A program made the position numbers and the translations under genes. The notes under the pieces are model-generated. The model saw only the letters and a program-made list of their open reading frames with translations, was not told the DNA's origin and did no database searches. From Bradyrhizobium sp. SZCCHNS1050 (GTDB lineage Bacteria; Pseudomonadota; Alphaproteobacteria; Rhizobiales; Xanthobacteraceae): a stretch of 64,000 nucleotides of DNA. Below, piece after piece: positions 35,976 through 45,246 of this stretch. The stretch covers positions 372,001-436,000 of the forward strand of contig NZ_JAUETR010000001.1 of the NCBI RefSeq assembly GCF_032484785.1, read 5' to 3'. Positions within the stretch are counted from its first letter, which is position 1. Each line of letters opens with the position of its first letter.

Positions 35976-38366
35976 TTACCAGGGAAGCTTGAAGGAGTGC
36001 CACGGGTGTGGCGTGGCGCGCAGGCTGCGGAAGATCGGCTCCATCTGGGCCGACGCCACGGGCGGTGTCTGCTCGAGTGCCCGCTTGTAATCCGCGATCC
36101 AAGCCTGGTCGAGGGGCTCAATGCCGGGCGCCAACCACGTCAGCAGCACTGTATCGCCATCCGTCCATTTCACGCCGAGAATGGACGCGATATTTTCTGG
36201 CCGGAACAGGGATGCGTTCGGGAGCACGTCCGGCACACTCAAGATCTTTGCCAAGCTTCGCGAGAACAGGAAGTAGTTCAGCCCTGCTTGCTGCAGCACC
36301 TCCCGTCCCTGCTCCGGCGTTCCGAAGGTCAGGACGTCCCAGTCACGTCCCGTCGTGAAGGCCGGGAAGGTCTGCATGCGGCAATCCGGCAACATGCAGT
36401 AGCTGTGGGCGTGCATGGACCGGATCGGTACCCCAGGGCCAACCGCGGAATACGCCCCTCGAGCGCCGGGGTGGATGCCGCCCCATGGCAGGCGGCCGGG
36501 CCATCCGGTCTGGGCGACGTAGGCTTGATCGATGCTGTAGGCCCCCCGGGCAAACCGCCAAGCCTGCGACGCAACCGCGGAAAATGCGCCAGGTTGGTAG
36601 CTTTTGGCGGCGCCGTGCCACGTCGCCCACAGCACCAGCGCCGGCAGAACGAGCCCCAGCGCTTGTCGCCGACCGAAATGGCGCGACGACAGGTTGCCCC
36701 AACAGCAGGTGCCGAACGCGATCGAGACGATGCAGGTGAAGCTCGCGTAGCGGAAGAACGAGATCGGCTGCGCGCGCCCGGCTGTCGAGGTCAGCACTAG
36801 GCAGGCCAGGATCGAAATGAGGAGGAAGGCGAGCAGGACCGGGTCGCGAACAACAGCACGGCGGACTAGGAGTGCCAACGCAAAAAGGAGCACCCCACCG
36901 CCGACCAGGGGGTAGAGCAGATCCAGCCGGAGCGAATTGATCAGGAGGTCGACCAGGGGCATGCCGAACGGCATGCTGTTCGCCAGCATGCCGGTGGTGC
37001 CTTGGTGAAGGTAGATGACCCACGGCAACGTGCCGAGCTGATACAATTTCTCGACATCGGCATACTTCCAAAGAGTGAGAACGCCCTGATCGTTGATCAG
37101 ACCTGTCACGGCATAATTGATGCCGAGCAGGGAGAGCAAAGCCAGCCCGGCCGTAACCGTAAGCAGCAGACAATTGCGCGAAAGCCGCCACCTCCGCCGG
37201 AACAGCAGCAATGCGGAAAGAGTAGCAAAGACGGCGCCAAAGTAGATCGATATGGTCACGTTGATGATGACTGCGGCAACGATCGCGCAGGCCGCAGCGA
37301 CCCACCAGACGCGCTCGCCTCGCGCCAACGCGTTCGCGGTCAGCCAGATGACGGCTGCGACCAGCGCCGCGTTCAGTTCATGCAATTTTTCGAAGTCGCC
37401 CCACCCGCCATTGAGACGGTATTCGCCTTGCCCGGGCGTATGGATGTAGAGCGCGAGCCAGAGGATGACGCCGACGTGAGGCCACCAGGTCTCCGGCGCC
37501 AGTCGAGACAACAATTGGAACAAGGCAATTGACGCGACGGCAACCAGGCAGAACGTCACGAGCTGAGGCGCCAGCGGATCCGTCAGCAGCATACCGAGGA
37601 AATAGAGTCCGGCGCCCTTGGAATAATAGAAGTGGTACCAGACCTCGTTCGGCCAAAGATTGCCGCGGGCAATGACGCTTTGGAGATACGGAAAGTAGTG
37701 CAGGAAATAGTCATGGCCGCCTGCTGGATAGAGCCCCTTGACCAGCAGCAGCATCAGCAGGCTTGCACCGAGCACTGCGGTGAGACATTTCGCGACAACG
37801 GCCTCGACGCTGGTTGCGGGCGAAGGCAGCGAGCCCGGCTGCAGCGGGGCGAGACGGATCGCAAGCTCGCTCCAAGCGCAGCGAACATGTGACGTCGACA
37901 GGACAACGAGCGGCAATGTCAGCAGGACGGCGACGTACGGCGTGTACAGGCTGAGAAACCCGAGACCGAGCATCCCGAGATGCCAGACACCAGCCCCGGC
38001 GAAGAAGCCGACCGCGAGCCATTCGAGCGTGCCTGTGCCGGCCGGCCTTTCACAGCGCAACAGGCTGAGGGCCAGGCTGCCTGCGGCATGCACGATCCAG
38101 AACAGATAGAAGATGAAGACGACACGGCAGAGGTTGTAGAGGACGACAAGCGGCCCGCTGGTCGCAAAATGGGCGTGATAGACGTCGATCCACCTGAAGA
38201 AGAGAATCAGCGCCGCGTAACCGCCGACATGCAGAAGAGCGGGAGGGGACAGCCAGCGCCCGCGGACCGATGAGGGGCTCGGGGGCGAGGACGCATGCGG
38301 ATCGCGCGCCCGGCCAAGACCGGCCCAGGTATGAATCGGAACAAATAAGGTCCAACGCCTAAACAT
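35976..38366 (-). CDS. Large polytopic membrane protein of unrecognised family, paralogue A
   Basis: The 796-residue protein has about 12 or more hydrophobic segments in the first 560 residues and a soluble C-terminal part. Shared landmarks with the divergent paralogue at 38850 are LYP(A/G)GG.DF..HYFPY, EVWYHFYYSKGAGLYFLGML followed by LTDP, and C-terminal LQQAGLNYFLFSRS and GVKWTDGDTVLLTW. Aspartates and histidines in the first periplasmic-type loop resemble the GT-C glycosyltransferase plan (acidic residue plus HYFPY), so a lipid-linked sugar transferase is a possibility, but I cannot assign a family. It lacks the C-terminal cysteine-rich domain of its paralogue. It converges on the GT2 gene. 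Confidence 0.75.
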   Translation of the reverse strand: MFRRWTLFVPIHTWAGLGRARDPHASSPPSPSSVRGRWLSPPALLHVGGYAALILFFRWIDVYHAHFATSGPLVVLYNLCRVVFIFYLFWIVHAAGSLALSLLRCERPAGTGTLEWLAVGFFAGAGVWHLGMLGLGFLSLYTPYVAVLLTLPLVVLSTSHVRCAWSELAIRLAPLQPGSLPSPATSVEAVVAKCLTAVLGASLLMLLLVKGLYPAGGHDYFLHYFPYLQSVIARGNLWPNEVWYHFYYSKGAGLYFLGMLLTDPLAPQLVTFCLVAVASIALFQLLSRLAPETWWPHVGVILWLALYIHTPGQGEYRLNGGWGDFEKLHELNAALVAAVIWLTANALARGERVWWVAAACAIVAAVIINVTISIYFGAVFATLSALLLFRRRWRLSRNCLLLTVTAGLALLSLLGINYAVTGLINDQGVLTLWKYADVEKLYQLGTLPWVIYLHQGTTGMLANSMPFGMPLVDLLINSLRLDLLYPLVGGGVLLFALALLVRRAVVRDPVLLAFLLISILACLVLTSTAGRAQPISFFRYASFTCIVSIAFGTCCWGNLSSRHFGRRQALGLVLPALVLWATWHGAAKSYQPGAFSAVASQAWRFARGAYSIDQAYVAQTGWPGRLPWGGIHPGARGAYSAVGPGVPIRSMHAHSYCMLPDCRMQTFPAFTTGRDWDVLTFGTPEQGREVLQQAGLNYFLFSRSLAKILSVPDVLPNASLFRPENIASILGVKWTDGDTVLLTWLAPGIEPLDQAWIADYKRALEQTPPVASAQMEPIFRSLRATPHPWHSFKLPW

Positions 38367-38849
38367 CTACGTCCGTAATGGTCATCGTTCGATAACCTGG
38401 TCCGAAAACCTCGCCATGAACACACGCAAGCCAGCGGCCCAATCCGCCGGTTCCCGGCTGGCGATCAACGCCGAGCTGACCGGACATCAATATTTTGCAG
38501 TGATGCATTGCTGGGTTGAACAGGCAACAACTTTCGGTCGCATCCCGGAAGATTCGCGCCCGGCACCGCTCGGTGCTGGCGATGGCCGCCGCGTTGGTCG
38601 AGGTCGGCATCACCGGCGTCGTGGATACAAAGAGAACAGAGCTGGAAACTGTGGGAACTCCGACCTAACCTGCGAGGCTCAGATCGACGCGTTCGACGTG
38701 ATCCAACGCCATGCGAGCGGCTCCGCATCTCGATCAGCGGGCGCACTCGGCGCCAGCCGCCTTGATGCGCCAGTCATGATTGCCATTCGATCAAGGATCG
38801 GCCATGTGTTTTCCAGGCTCTGAGCGCTAGATGAATTCAGCGGATTGAC
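38367..38849. other. Intergenic region between divergent membrane-protein genes
   Basis: About 480 bases separating the two divergently transcribed paralogues. Several short open frames exist on both strands, but none has convincing composition or family resemblance. It should contain both promoters. No clear operator palindrome was found by eye. Confidence 0.45.
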
Positions 38850-41549
38850 ATGAAGCCCAGCTCGATGGATCTCGAAAACAAGCCATGGTCGCGTACCACC
38901 GCGGTCGCGTTTGCCGTTCTCGCCGCCCTGTTCTGGCTGGAGATCGCCTGGTTCAACCTCGTCGATCCCTATGAAAAGCACTATTTCGATGCGGGCCTCA
39001 TCATGGTGCTGCATCAAGGGGCGCGCCTGGTCTCGATGCTGCTGATGGGGTGGCTGGTCTATGCAACTGGCGCCGGCCTGCTCGCTCTGCTGCCGCCGAT
39101 CAAGTCAGGAACTCGATTGCTGGCGACCGACATCGCCCTGCTCGGCTTTGCCTTCGGATGCTTCATCTGGCACGTCGTCATGCTCGGGCTTGGCCTGGCA
39201 AGCCTGTACTACCGGCCGCTGCTCGCGGCCGTGGCCTTTGTGGTGATCGCCCTGTCCTCGCCGCACGCGGCTGCCGTCGCCGGCAAGTTTCGCGAGGCCT
39301 GGCCGCGGCTGCAGCTCCAGCGGCCCGGACGGCTCGCGGCTGTGATCGTGATGAGCTTCGTCGCCCTGTGGCTGCTGACGCTGAAATCGCTGTATCCGGG
39401 CGGCGGTGGCGACTTCTACACGCACTACTTTCCCTACGCCGTCGCGGTCCTGAAGAATCACGGGCTCGTGCCGAATGACGTCTGGTATCATTTCTACTAT
39501 TCGAAAGGCGACGGGCTGTTCTTCCTCGCCATGCTGCTGACCGATCCGATGGCGCAGCCGCTGGTGACCAGTATTTTCGTCGCCTTCGCAGCGCTCGCGG
39601 TCGGAGATCTGACCAACCGGCTCATCCCAAACTCGCTCTGGCCGCTCTGCGCGATGCTGGCTTATCTGCTCTTGAACGCCGTCAACATGAATCCGACCGG
39701 CGGAGGCGAGTTCCAGAAGTCGCACGAAGTGGTCGCCGCGTTGGTGACCCTGATGGCCTGGGCGCTTTGCCGTCACCGCACCGAGGGCGCGCCGATCTTC
39801 ATCGCGATGGCCTCCGCCTGCGCTGCGACGATCGCGATCGTCAATCTGCCAGTCGGCGCAATCCTGAGCTTCGTGTTCGCGTTACTCGGCGCTCCCGCCT
39901 TGCTGTCCCGCTCCTACCGGCGATTCTGGCAGATGTTTGCGGCCGGTGCCTTCGTGGCACTTACTGCGGCCAGCGTGCTCGCGCTCAATCAGGGGGTAAC
40001 GGGCCTCGCATCCGACCAAGCCCTCGGCGCGACGCTCAAGATCGCGGATTTCGCCCGCCTGGACCGCCGGGGCCTGCTTCCGCAGATCGTGTCCTTGGCG
40101 TGGATGCACGACAACCTCGACGATCTCGCACCGCCCTTCGGATGGGACGACATATCGAGGTTAGCAGAATATATGCGTGTCTTTTTTCTCTGGCCCTTGC
40201 TCGTCGCTCCTGGCGTTGTGCTACTGGGAGCCATCCTGAATTGGCTCCTTTTCCTTCGAAGCCGGCGCGCTCCTCGTGAGCTGGCTCATCTGGTTTTCGA
40301 CTACAACTTCGCCTTAGACTCACGCGGGTCGATAATCCGACTCTGCCTCGTCATTGGCCTTTTTGCTGTCGTTTTGACGATGAGTGGCCGCGCCCAGAAT
40401 ATCTCAGCTTTCCGGGCTAGCTCCTTCTTCGTGCCACTTCTGATTATGTTAGATGTTGCTCTGGTGGCTTGGCTCTTAAGCCTGCCGGTCAAGCAGCTTG
40501 GGGTTAGGTTAGTTCACAAGACGATACTACCCGTCGCTGGTCTCATAGGGTGCCTGATCACTTGGCAGGTTGACTACTATTGGGCACAGCAGTTCCTTGA
40601 GGGCGCCGCCAACGGCTTGCGATTACTGAGTGGTCGCTACAGTCTTGCGACGGCATATGAGCGCCATCCGCTCGGTACACTAGCCGTTGGATTAAGGCTC
40701 GGCGGTATTGAGCCCGGTACGCTCGCGGCGTCGCGGCAGTTGCCGCCCGATACGCGGATTTGGAGCACCAACGTCGATTCCTACTGCATGGTACCGCACT
40801 GCCAAGTCGAGTCCGTGGTTTCTTTCAAGATGTCCGACCGTCTGGACGAAATCCTCGGAGGATCGCCGGACCATGCCAAGCAGCTGCTGCAGCAAGCCGG
40901 CCTCAACTATTTCCTGTTCTCAACCCAGCATCGGCTGCTTGACATGCTGCCCTACAGCCAATTGTTTGATCCGAAGATCATTGGCGACTATCTCGGTCTC
41001 GCATGGACCGATGGGGCGACATTCCTGCTGACCTGGAAATCTCCCGACATCGCTCCACTGGGCGAGGATTTTCTCGAACCCTATCGTCACCGCGTCGCTG
41101 AAAAAGAATCGCCCTGGTTCCAGTTTCGCGATTTGATCCGGTACATGCAGCCGACAGTCGCCCGGCTGCGGTCAGGCAATGTCGATGTGGCTCACGCTTT
41201 CCCCTGGCGCAACGCGCCATCGTCCGGCATCCAGATCGTCGAGGCCACCTACGGCCGAAACTGCCGCTTCTTCAGACCGCCCTACCCTGGCATCAACATG
41301 TTCCGCCGCAACAATGCGGGCATCTTCATGAGAAACGAGTGCCGCGGTCGCGACCATTGCACCGTTCCCGTTTCAGTGTCGGAGATCGGCGATCCTGCCC
41401 AGGGATGCGGTAAGGATTTTTCTGTCGTCTACCAATGCGCCGGAGACTCCAAGCAACGAACCTTTGAACTTCCCGGCGAAGCTAACGGCCAAAATGTCGA
41501 GCTCAACTGTTCGCAAGCCAGCGACGCAAAGCAAAGCCGAGGAGAATAG
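38850..41549 (+). CDS. Large polytopic membrane protein with C-terminal six-cysteine lectin-like domain, paralogue B
   Basis: The 899-residue protein aligns with paralogue A over its length (SLYPGGGGDFYTHYFPY, DVWYHFYYSKGDGLFFLAML, QQAGLNYFLFSTQ, LAWTDGATFLLTWKSPDI). It then continues with about 115 extra residues. This tail has ATYGRNCRFFRPPYPGINMF, NECRGRDHC, IGDPAQGCGKDFSVVYQC and a final VELNC: six cysteines and the YGR/DP/K.F..Y.C pattern of SUEL-type galactose/rhamnose-binding lectins. The membrane part has about 12 helices. I infer an enzyme acting on a lipid-linked or extracellular glycan with a sugar-binding tail. From about 40.1 kb the codon use becomes more AT-rich than in the first part. 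Confidence 0.78.
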   Translation: MKPSSMDLENKPWSRTTAVAFAVLAALFWLEIAWFNLVDPYEKHYFDAGLIMVLHQGARLVSMLLMGWLVYATGAGLLALLPPIKSGTRLLATDIALLGFAFGCFIWHVVMLGLGLASLYYRPLLAAVAFVVIALSSPHAAAVAGKFREAWPRLQLQRPGRLAAVIVMSFVALWLLTLKSLYPGGGGDFYTHYFPYAVAVLKNHGLVPNDVWYHFYYSKGDGLFFLAMLLTDPMAQPLVTSIFVAFAALAVGDLTNRLIPNSLWPLCAMLAYLLLNAVNMNPTGGGEFQKSHEVVAALVTLMAWALCRHRTEGAPIFIAMASACAATIAIVNLPVGAILSFVFALLGAPALLSRSYRRFWQMFAAGAFVALTAASVLALNQGVTGLASDQALGATLKIADFARLDRRGLLPQIVSLAWMHDNLDDLAPPFGWDDISRLAEYMRVFFLWPLLVAPGVVLLGAILNWLLFLRSRRAPRELAHLVFDYNFALDSRGSIIRLCLVIGLFAVVLTMSGRAQNISAFRASSFFVPLLIMLDVALVAWLLSLPVKQLGVRLVHKTILPVAGLIGCLITWQVDYYWAQQFLEGAANGLRLLSGRYSLATAYERHPLGTLAVGLRLGGIEPGTLAASRQLPPDTRIWSTNVDSYCMVPHCQVESVVSFKMSDRLDEILGGSPDHAKQLLQQAGLNYFLFSTQHRLLDMLPYSQLFDPKIIGDYLGLAWTDGATFLLTWKSPDIAPLGEDFLEPYRHRVAEKESPWFQFRDLIRYMQPTVARLRSGNVDVAHAFPWRNAPSSGIQIVEATYGRNCRFFRPPYPGINMFRRNNAGIFMRNECRGRDHCTVPVSVSEIGDPAQGCGKDFSVVYQCAGDSKQRTFELPGEANGQNVELNCSQASDAKQSRGE

Positions 41550-41667
41550 CGAGACAAACCCAACGCGCTTGCCGTCGTTGCGCAACAAGACGTAGCAGCG
41601 AACTGAAGCGGAACGCCCCTTCAGCTGGCCGTACTGACGCTAGGTTCGGTGACCTTGCCCCCAAGTT

Positions 41668-42597
41668 TTATCCAGATCTGAGTTCGTTCGGGCGGTTTGA
41701 TGTGCCCATCTGGGCGGTCGTAGCGGCGGGAGCTGGCGCGGAGCTCTCGGCATAGCGCAGCGCCAGATCCCGACGCGGATTGCAGGTGGCGGCGAACTCG
41801 GATGGCGTCTTCCATCCGAGCTGGGAGTGCGGCCGAGCGTCGTTATAGTCGGTCCGCCAGCATCGGAGCGCGACGCGGGCCTGAGCAAGCGAGGTGAACA
41901 GCGTCTCGTTCAGCAGTTCATCCCGCAGGCGACCGTTGAAGCTCTCGATGAAGGCGTTCTGCATGGGTTTGCCCGGCGCGATGTAGTGCCAGGCGACACG
42001 GCTCTGATCGGTCCATGTCAGGATGGCATTGCTCGTGAGCTCGCTGCCGTTGTCGCTCACCACCATCTTGGGCTTGCCGCGCTCGGCGACCAGCCGGTCC
42101 AGCTCCCGGGCGACCCGGGCGCCCGAGAGTGAAGTGTCGGCCACCAGCGCCAGGCACTCGCGGGTGCAGTCGTCGACCACGGTCAGGATGCGGAAGCGCC
42201 GGCCATCGGTCATCTGATCCGACACAAAGTCGAGTGACCAGCGATCATTCGGGAGCAGCGGCACCGTCATCGGCGCTCGCGTCCCGATAGCGCGCTTGCG
42301 GCCACCTCTGCGGCGCACCGTGAGCCGTTCCTCCCGGTACAGCCGGAACAGCTTCTTGTGATTGACCAGGTAGCCCTCCCGCTTGAGCAGGACGTGCAGG
42401 CGACGATAGCCGAAGCGGCGACGCTCATGGGCGATCGCCCTCATGCGCTCCCGCAGCCCGGCATCATCGGCCCGGCTCGTCCGATATCTGACCGTCATGC
42501 GGCAACAGCCGATGGCTTTACACGCCCGCCGTTCGCTCATCCCGTGAACGCGCACGAGATGTGCGACAGCTCTCCGCTTCGCCGCAGGCGTCACCAC
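41668..42597 (-). CDS. IS3-family transposase OrfB (element A)
   Basis: About 309 residues from the GTG overlapping the end of orfA. It contains the HTH_21-type start ([20 protein letters not shown]) and an integrase core with DDE residues: [27 protein letters not shown] and [19 protein letters not shown], i.e. D, D and the glutamate of the FIESFNG motif. It is expressed as an OrfAB fusion by -1 frameshifting in this family. The reading frame is open and intact, so the element may be active. Confidence 0.9.
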   Translation of the reverse strand: MVTPAAKRRAVAHLVRVHGMSERRACKAIGCCRMTVRYRTSRADDAGLRERMRAIAHERRRFGYRRLHVLLKREGYLVNHKKLFRLYREERLTVRRRGGRKRAIGTRAPMTVPLLPNDRWSLDFVSDQMTDGRRFRILTVVDDCTRECLALVADTSLSGARVARELDRLVAERGKPKMVVSDNGSELTSNAILTWTDQSRVAWHYIAPGKPMQNAFIESFNGRLRDELLNETLFTSLAQARVALRCWRTDYNDARPHSQLGWKTPSEFAATCNPRRDLALRYAESSAPAPAATTAQMGTSNRPNELRSG

Positions 42598-42857
42598 TTC
42601 TTTCCCAGGAGATCCTTCAGGGCGGCATTGTCCAGCATGGCGTCCGCCAGCAGCCGCTTGAGCCGCGTGTTCTCGTCCTCCAGCGTCTTCAGCCGCTTGG
42701 CCTCCGAGACGTCCATTCCGCCGAACTTGGCCTTCCACTTGTAAATGCTGGCGTCGCTCACGCCATGCTTGCGGCAGAGATCGGCGACCGGAACGCCAGC
42801 CTCGTGCTCCTTCAAAATCCCAATGATCTGCTCTTCCGTAAAGCGGCTGCGCTTCAT
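42591..42857 (-). CDS. IS3-family transposase OrfA (element A)
   Basis: The 88-residue protein has the HTH_Tnp_1 domain ([20 protein letters not shown], then [20 protein letters not shown]) and a C-terminal leucine zipper ([20 protein letters not shown]). It binds the inverted repeats and ends in GKKW, overlapping orfB in the -1 frame. The coding region is intact. Confidence 0.92.
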   Translation of the reverse strand: MKRSRFTEEQIIGILKEHEAGVPVADLCRKHGVSDASIYKWKAKFGGMDVSEAKRLKTLEDENTRLKRLLADAMLDNAALKDLLGKKW

Positions 42858-43145
42858 GCTCTGGTCCTCGTTGGGCCAGAACGAACTTCAAACTGGATTA
42901 AGCCCCAGGGGCAAGGTCACCGACCGACGGCCGGCTGACGATGCTGGATGTGCGCCCGCTGTTCGAGGCGACCGATGGCGAGGCGGCCAGACAGCGGAGC
43001 CCCCCTCGCCGCAGAATGTCAAAGCGATAGCGAGCCCGAGTTGCTGGGAACGGCTCCGACGGAAGGCCCCGTGACCAGACCGGCTTCACAAGGCGTTAAC
43101 GATCTGCCACCAGGGTTGATAGTTGATTCGTGCGGGAGCCGATCG

Positions 43146-44780
43146 ATGGCGAACTACACCTTGGAAGGCGCGAAATGGGGTAACCCGACCTTCGGAACGT
43201 ACGGAGGTACCGTCACCTGGGCAGTGGACGGCACGGTTCCAGCGATCTTCATCAACTATTTGATCGCCGCCTTCGCCGATTGGGCGAAATACACCAATAT
43301 CCAATTCCAGGAAGTCGCTTCGACGGCGACATCGAACATCGACATTTCGCTGGCCAGCATCGACGGCCTCGACCAGATCCTGGCCCAGACCCAGTACTGG
43401 TACTCGGGAACGTCGTTCGTTTCGGCGACCATCACGTTCGATAGCGGAGAAGGCTGGCACTCCTCTTCCAGCAACGTCATCAGCAACGACAATGTGAACC
43501 TTTACCCCGTGGCCCTGCACGAGATCGGCCACGCCATCGGCCTTGGCCACTACAACTCGGTCCCGGCGATCATGAATGCCTATTACAATGCATCCGTGAC
43601 GGACCTGCTCCAGCCGGACATCGACGGCATCGAGGCCATCTATGGCAACGCGGTTGCTCCCTCCTACTCATTCAGCGTCACTGTTACGGCGCCGGCCGGG
43701 AGAATGGGCCCGGAGTGGCATCTGTTGGCCAGCGCGGACTATACGGGAGATGGGAACGCCGATCTCACATGGATGGACACGGCCGGAAACATCGCGCTTT
43801 GGACCATGAAGAGCGGGGCCCTCGCGGCTGCTCAAATCACCCAGGGACACATGGGCACCGAGTGGACGGCGTTTTCGACGAATGCTGATTTCAACAAGGA
43901 CGGAAAGGCCGACCTGCTGTGGACCAGCAATGGTAGTGCGGCGATCTGGGAAATGAACGGAGCGTCCCTCGCCGGTTTTGCAAGCCCCGGTGGACACATG
44001 GGCCCAGAATGGCAACTAAAGGGCGTCGGTGATCTCAATGGCGATGGCAATTCGGATCTGGTTTGGGTGAGCTCGTCGAATCAGGTTGCGCTCTGGTCGA
44101 TGAACGGAGCGGCGCTTGCAAACGCTGAGCTCTCCGATGGTCAAGACGGTAGCGAGTGGACCTTCAGTGGCGTCGGCAACTTCGACAGCAATGGAAAAGC
44201 CGACCTACTCTGGGTGAGCTCCTCCGGGGCTGTTCAGGTGTGGTCCATGAGCGGCTCACATGTGATCGGGGCCTCCACCGTGGGCCAGGCCCCTACGGGA
44301 TCGCACATCGCGGGGATCGCCGATGTGACCAAAGATGGCGTCGATGACATCGTGTGGATCGATGCTTCGAACAACGTCAAGATCTGGCAGATGAAAAATG
44401 ACAGCGTCGCCGAGGTCCTGACGCCGAGCGGCCATATGGGCACGGAATGGCAGCTGTCGAGCATCGGCGATGTGACCGGTGACGGACGTCCAGATCTGGT
44501 CTGGACAAGCGGCGGAGCGACCGCGGTCTGGAACCTGGGAGCGATCAGCTCGGTCGCCGCCGCCGTGACAGCGGACAACTTCCAGTTCGACCCCGCCAAA
44601 CTCGCCTCGCTTGCAAGCCAATCAACCTTTGACGCGGCGGGACCGCACATCGCGATGTCGAGCGATATTGATCCATACTACGCCGCCCCGACGCCGGAGA
44701 TCGGGCAGACTGGGCTTCATGATGCGCTGGACTTCACGTCCGCGTTTCTGAATTCTCACGCCCACGACTTTCTCGTCTAG
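43146..44780 (+). CDS. Metzincin (matrixin-like) zinc metalloprotease with FG-GAP/VCBS-type repeats
   Basis: From the ATG at 43146 the product has 544 residues. The N-terminal protease domain has HEIGHAIGLGHYNSVPAIMN, the HExxHxxGxxH zinc motif with the Met-turn context of matrixin/M10 enzymes. It is followed by about six repeats of about 45-50 residues, each with a D.NGDG.aDlvW-type loop (DLNGDGNSDLVWVSSSNQVA, DVTGDGRPDLVWTSGGAT). Such repeats form calcium-binding beta-propellers. No N-terminal signal peptide is seen, so type I or another non-Sec route is likely (inference). The frame is open 66 codons further upstream, but that part looks non-coding. The gene lies between IS elements and differs in character from its neighbours, suggesting acquisition with them. 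Confidence 0.82.
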   Translation: MANYTLEGAKWGNPTFGTYGGTVTWAVDGTVPAIFINYLIAAFADWAKYTNIQFQEVASTATSNIDISLASIDGLDQILAQTQYWYSGTSFVSATITFDSGEGWHSSSSNVISNDNVNLYPVALHEIGHAIGLGHYNSVPAIMNAYYNASVTDLLQPDIDGIEAIYGNAVAPSYSFSVTVTAPAGRMGPEWHLLASADYTGDGNADLTWMDTAGNIALWTMKSGALAAAQITQGHMGTEWTAFSTNADFNKDGKADLLWTSNGSAAIWEMNGASLAGFASPGGHMGPEWQLKGVGDLNGDGNSDLVWVSSSNQVALWSMNGAALANAELSDGQDGSEWTFSGVGNFDSNGKADLLWVSSSGAVQVWSMSGSHVIGASTVGQAPTGSHIAGIADVTKDGVDDIVWIDASNNVKIWQMKNDSVAEVLTPSGHMGTEWQLSSIGDVTGDGRPDLVWTSGGATAVWNLGAISSVAAAVTADNFQFDPAKLASLASQSTFDAAGPHIAMSSDIDPYYAAPTPEIGQTGLHDALDFTSAFLNSHAHDFLV

Positions 44781-44979
44781 ATCACCCCTAGCGAAGGCGA
44801 GTCGTGGCTCAAGCTGGAAAAAGGCCAGAACGCTTCCCTCCTCCCGCAATGGCTGAAACTCGCGCAATTTGTTGAGAAGCGCAGTCAACTTGCAAGCTTG
44901 CGACCGACGTAGCCTGTGACCTGCCCCTAAGAATTTCCTCCAGAACGATTTAGAGTCCGGCCTGACGAAGGACGGACAG

Positions 44980-45246
44980 ATGAAGCGAAAGCGGTTCACG
45001 GAAGAGCAGATCATCGCGGTTTTGAAGGAGCACGAGGCCGGTGCGAAGACGGCCGATCTGGCTCGGAAGCACGGGATTTCGGAAGCGACGTTCTACAATT
45101 GGAAGGCTAAATTCGGCGGCATGGACGTCTCCGAAGCCAAGCGGCTGAAGGCGCTCGAGGACGAGAATGCCAAGCTGAAGAAGCTGCTGGCCGAGCAGAT
45201 GCTCGATGCGGCCGCGCTGCGGGAGCTGCTCTCAAAAAAATGGTAA
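44980..45246 (+). CDS. IS3-family transposase OrfA (element B)
   Basis: The 88-residue HTH protein ([40 protein letters not shown]) has a leucine-zipper tail (LKALEDENAKLKKLLAEQML). It is parallel in design to OrfA of element A but a different sequence. It ends in TCA AAA AAA TGG TAA, so the stop lies just beyond an A7 slippery run. Confidence 0.92.
   Translation: MKRKRFTEEQIIAVLKEHEAGAKTADLARKHGISEATFYNWKAKFGGMDVSEAKRLKALEDENAKLKKLLAEQMLDAAALRELLSKKW
45234..45240 (+). promoter_or_regulatory. A7 programmed -1 frameshift site between orfA and orfB of element B
   Basis: Seven consecutive adenines are read as TCA AAA AAA in the orfA frame, giving the slippery heptamer A AAA AAA. Slipping back one base enters the orfB frame at ATG GTA AGG, producing the OrfAB transposase. 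This is the standard expression mode of two-ORF IS3 elements. Confidence 0.8.

Larger units (their letters stand above)
41650..42919 (-). mobile_element. IS3-family insertion sequence (element A), complete copy
   Basis: The 1270-bp element has terminal inverted repeats TGACCTTGCCCC (41650-41661) and GGGGCAAGGTCA (42908-42919), with further imperfect matching inward. It carries two overlapping minus-strand frames, orfA and orfB, as in the IS407-type two-ORF IS3 elements. No matching target duplication is seen in the immediate flanks, which suggests rearrangement after insertion. A partial copy in opposite orientation ends at 46897. Confidence 0.9.

Noticed and set aside
38416..38823. Short ORFs between the divergent membrane protein genes
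   Set aside because: Composition resembles GC-driven open frames on both strands; no homology landmarks and the region must carry two promoters.
42948..43145. N-terminal extension of the metalloprotease
   Set aside because: The extra 66 codons are cysteine/arginine/proline-rich, begin only 29 bases from an IS end, and do not resemble a signal peptide or protease propeptide.
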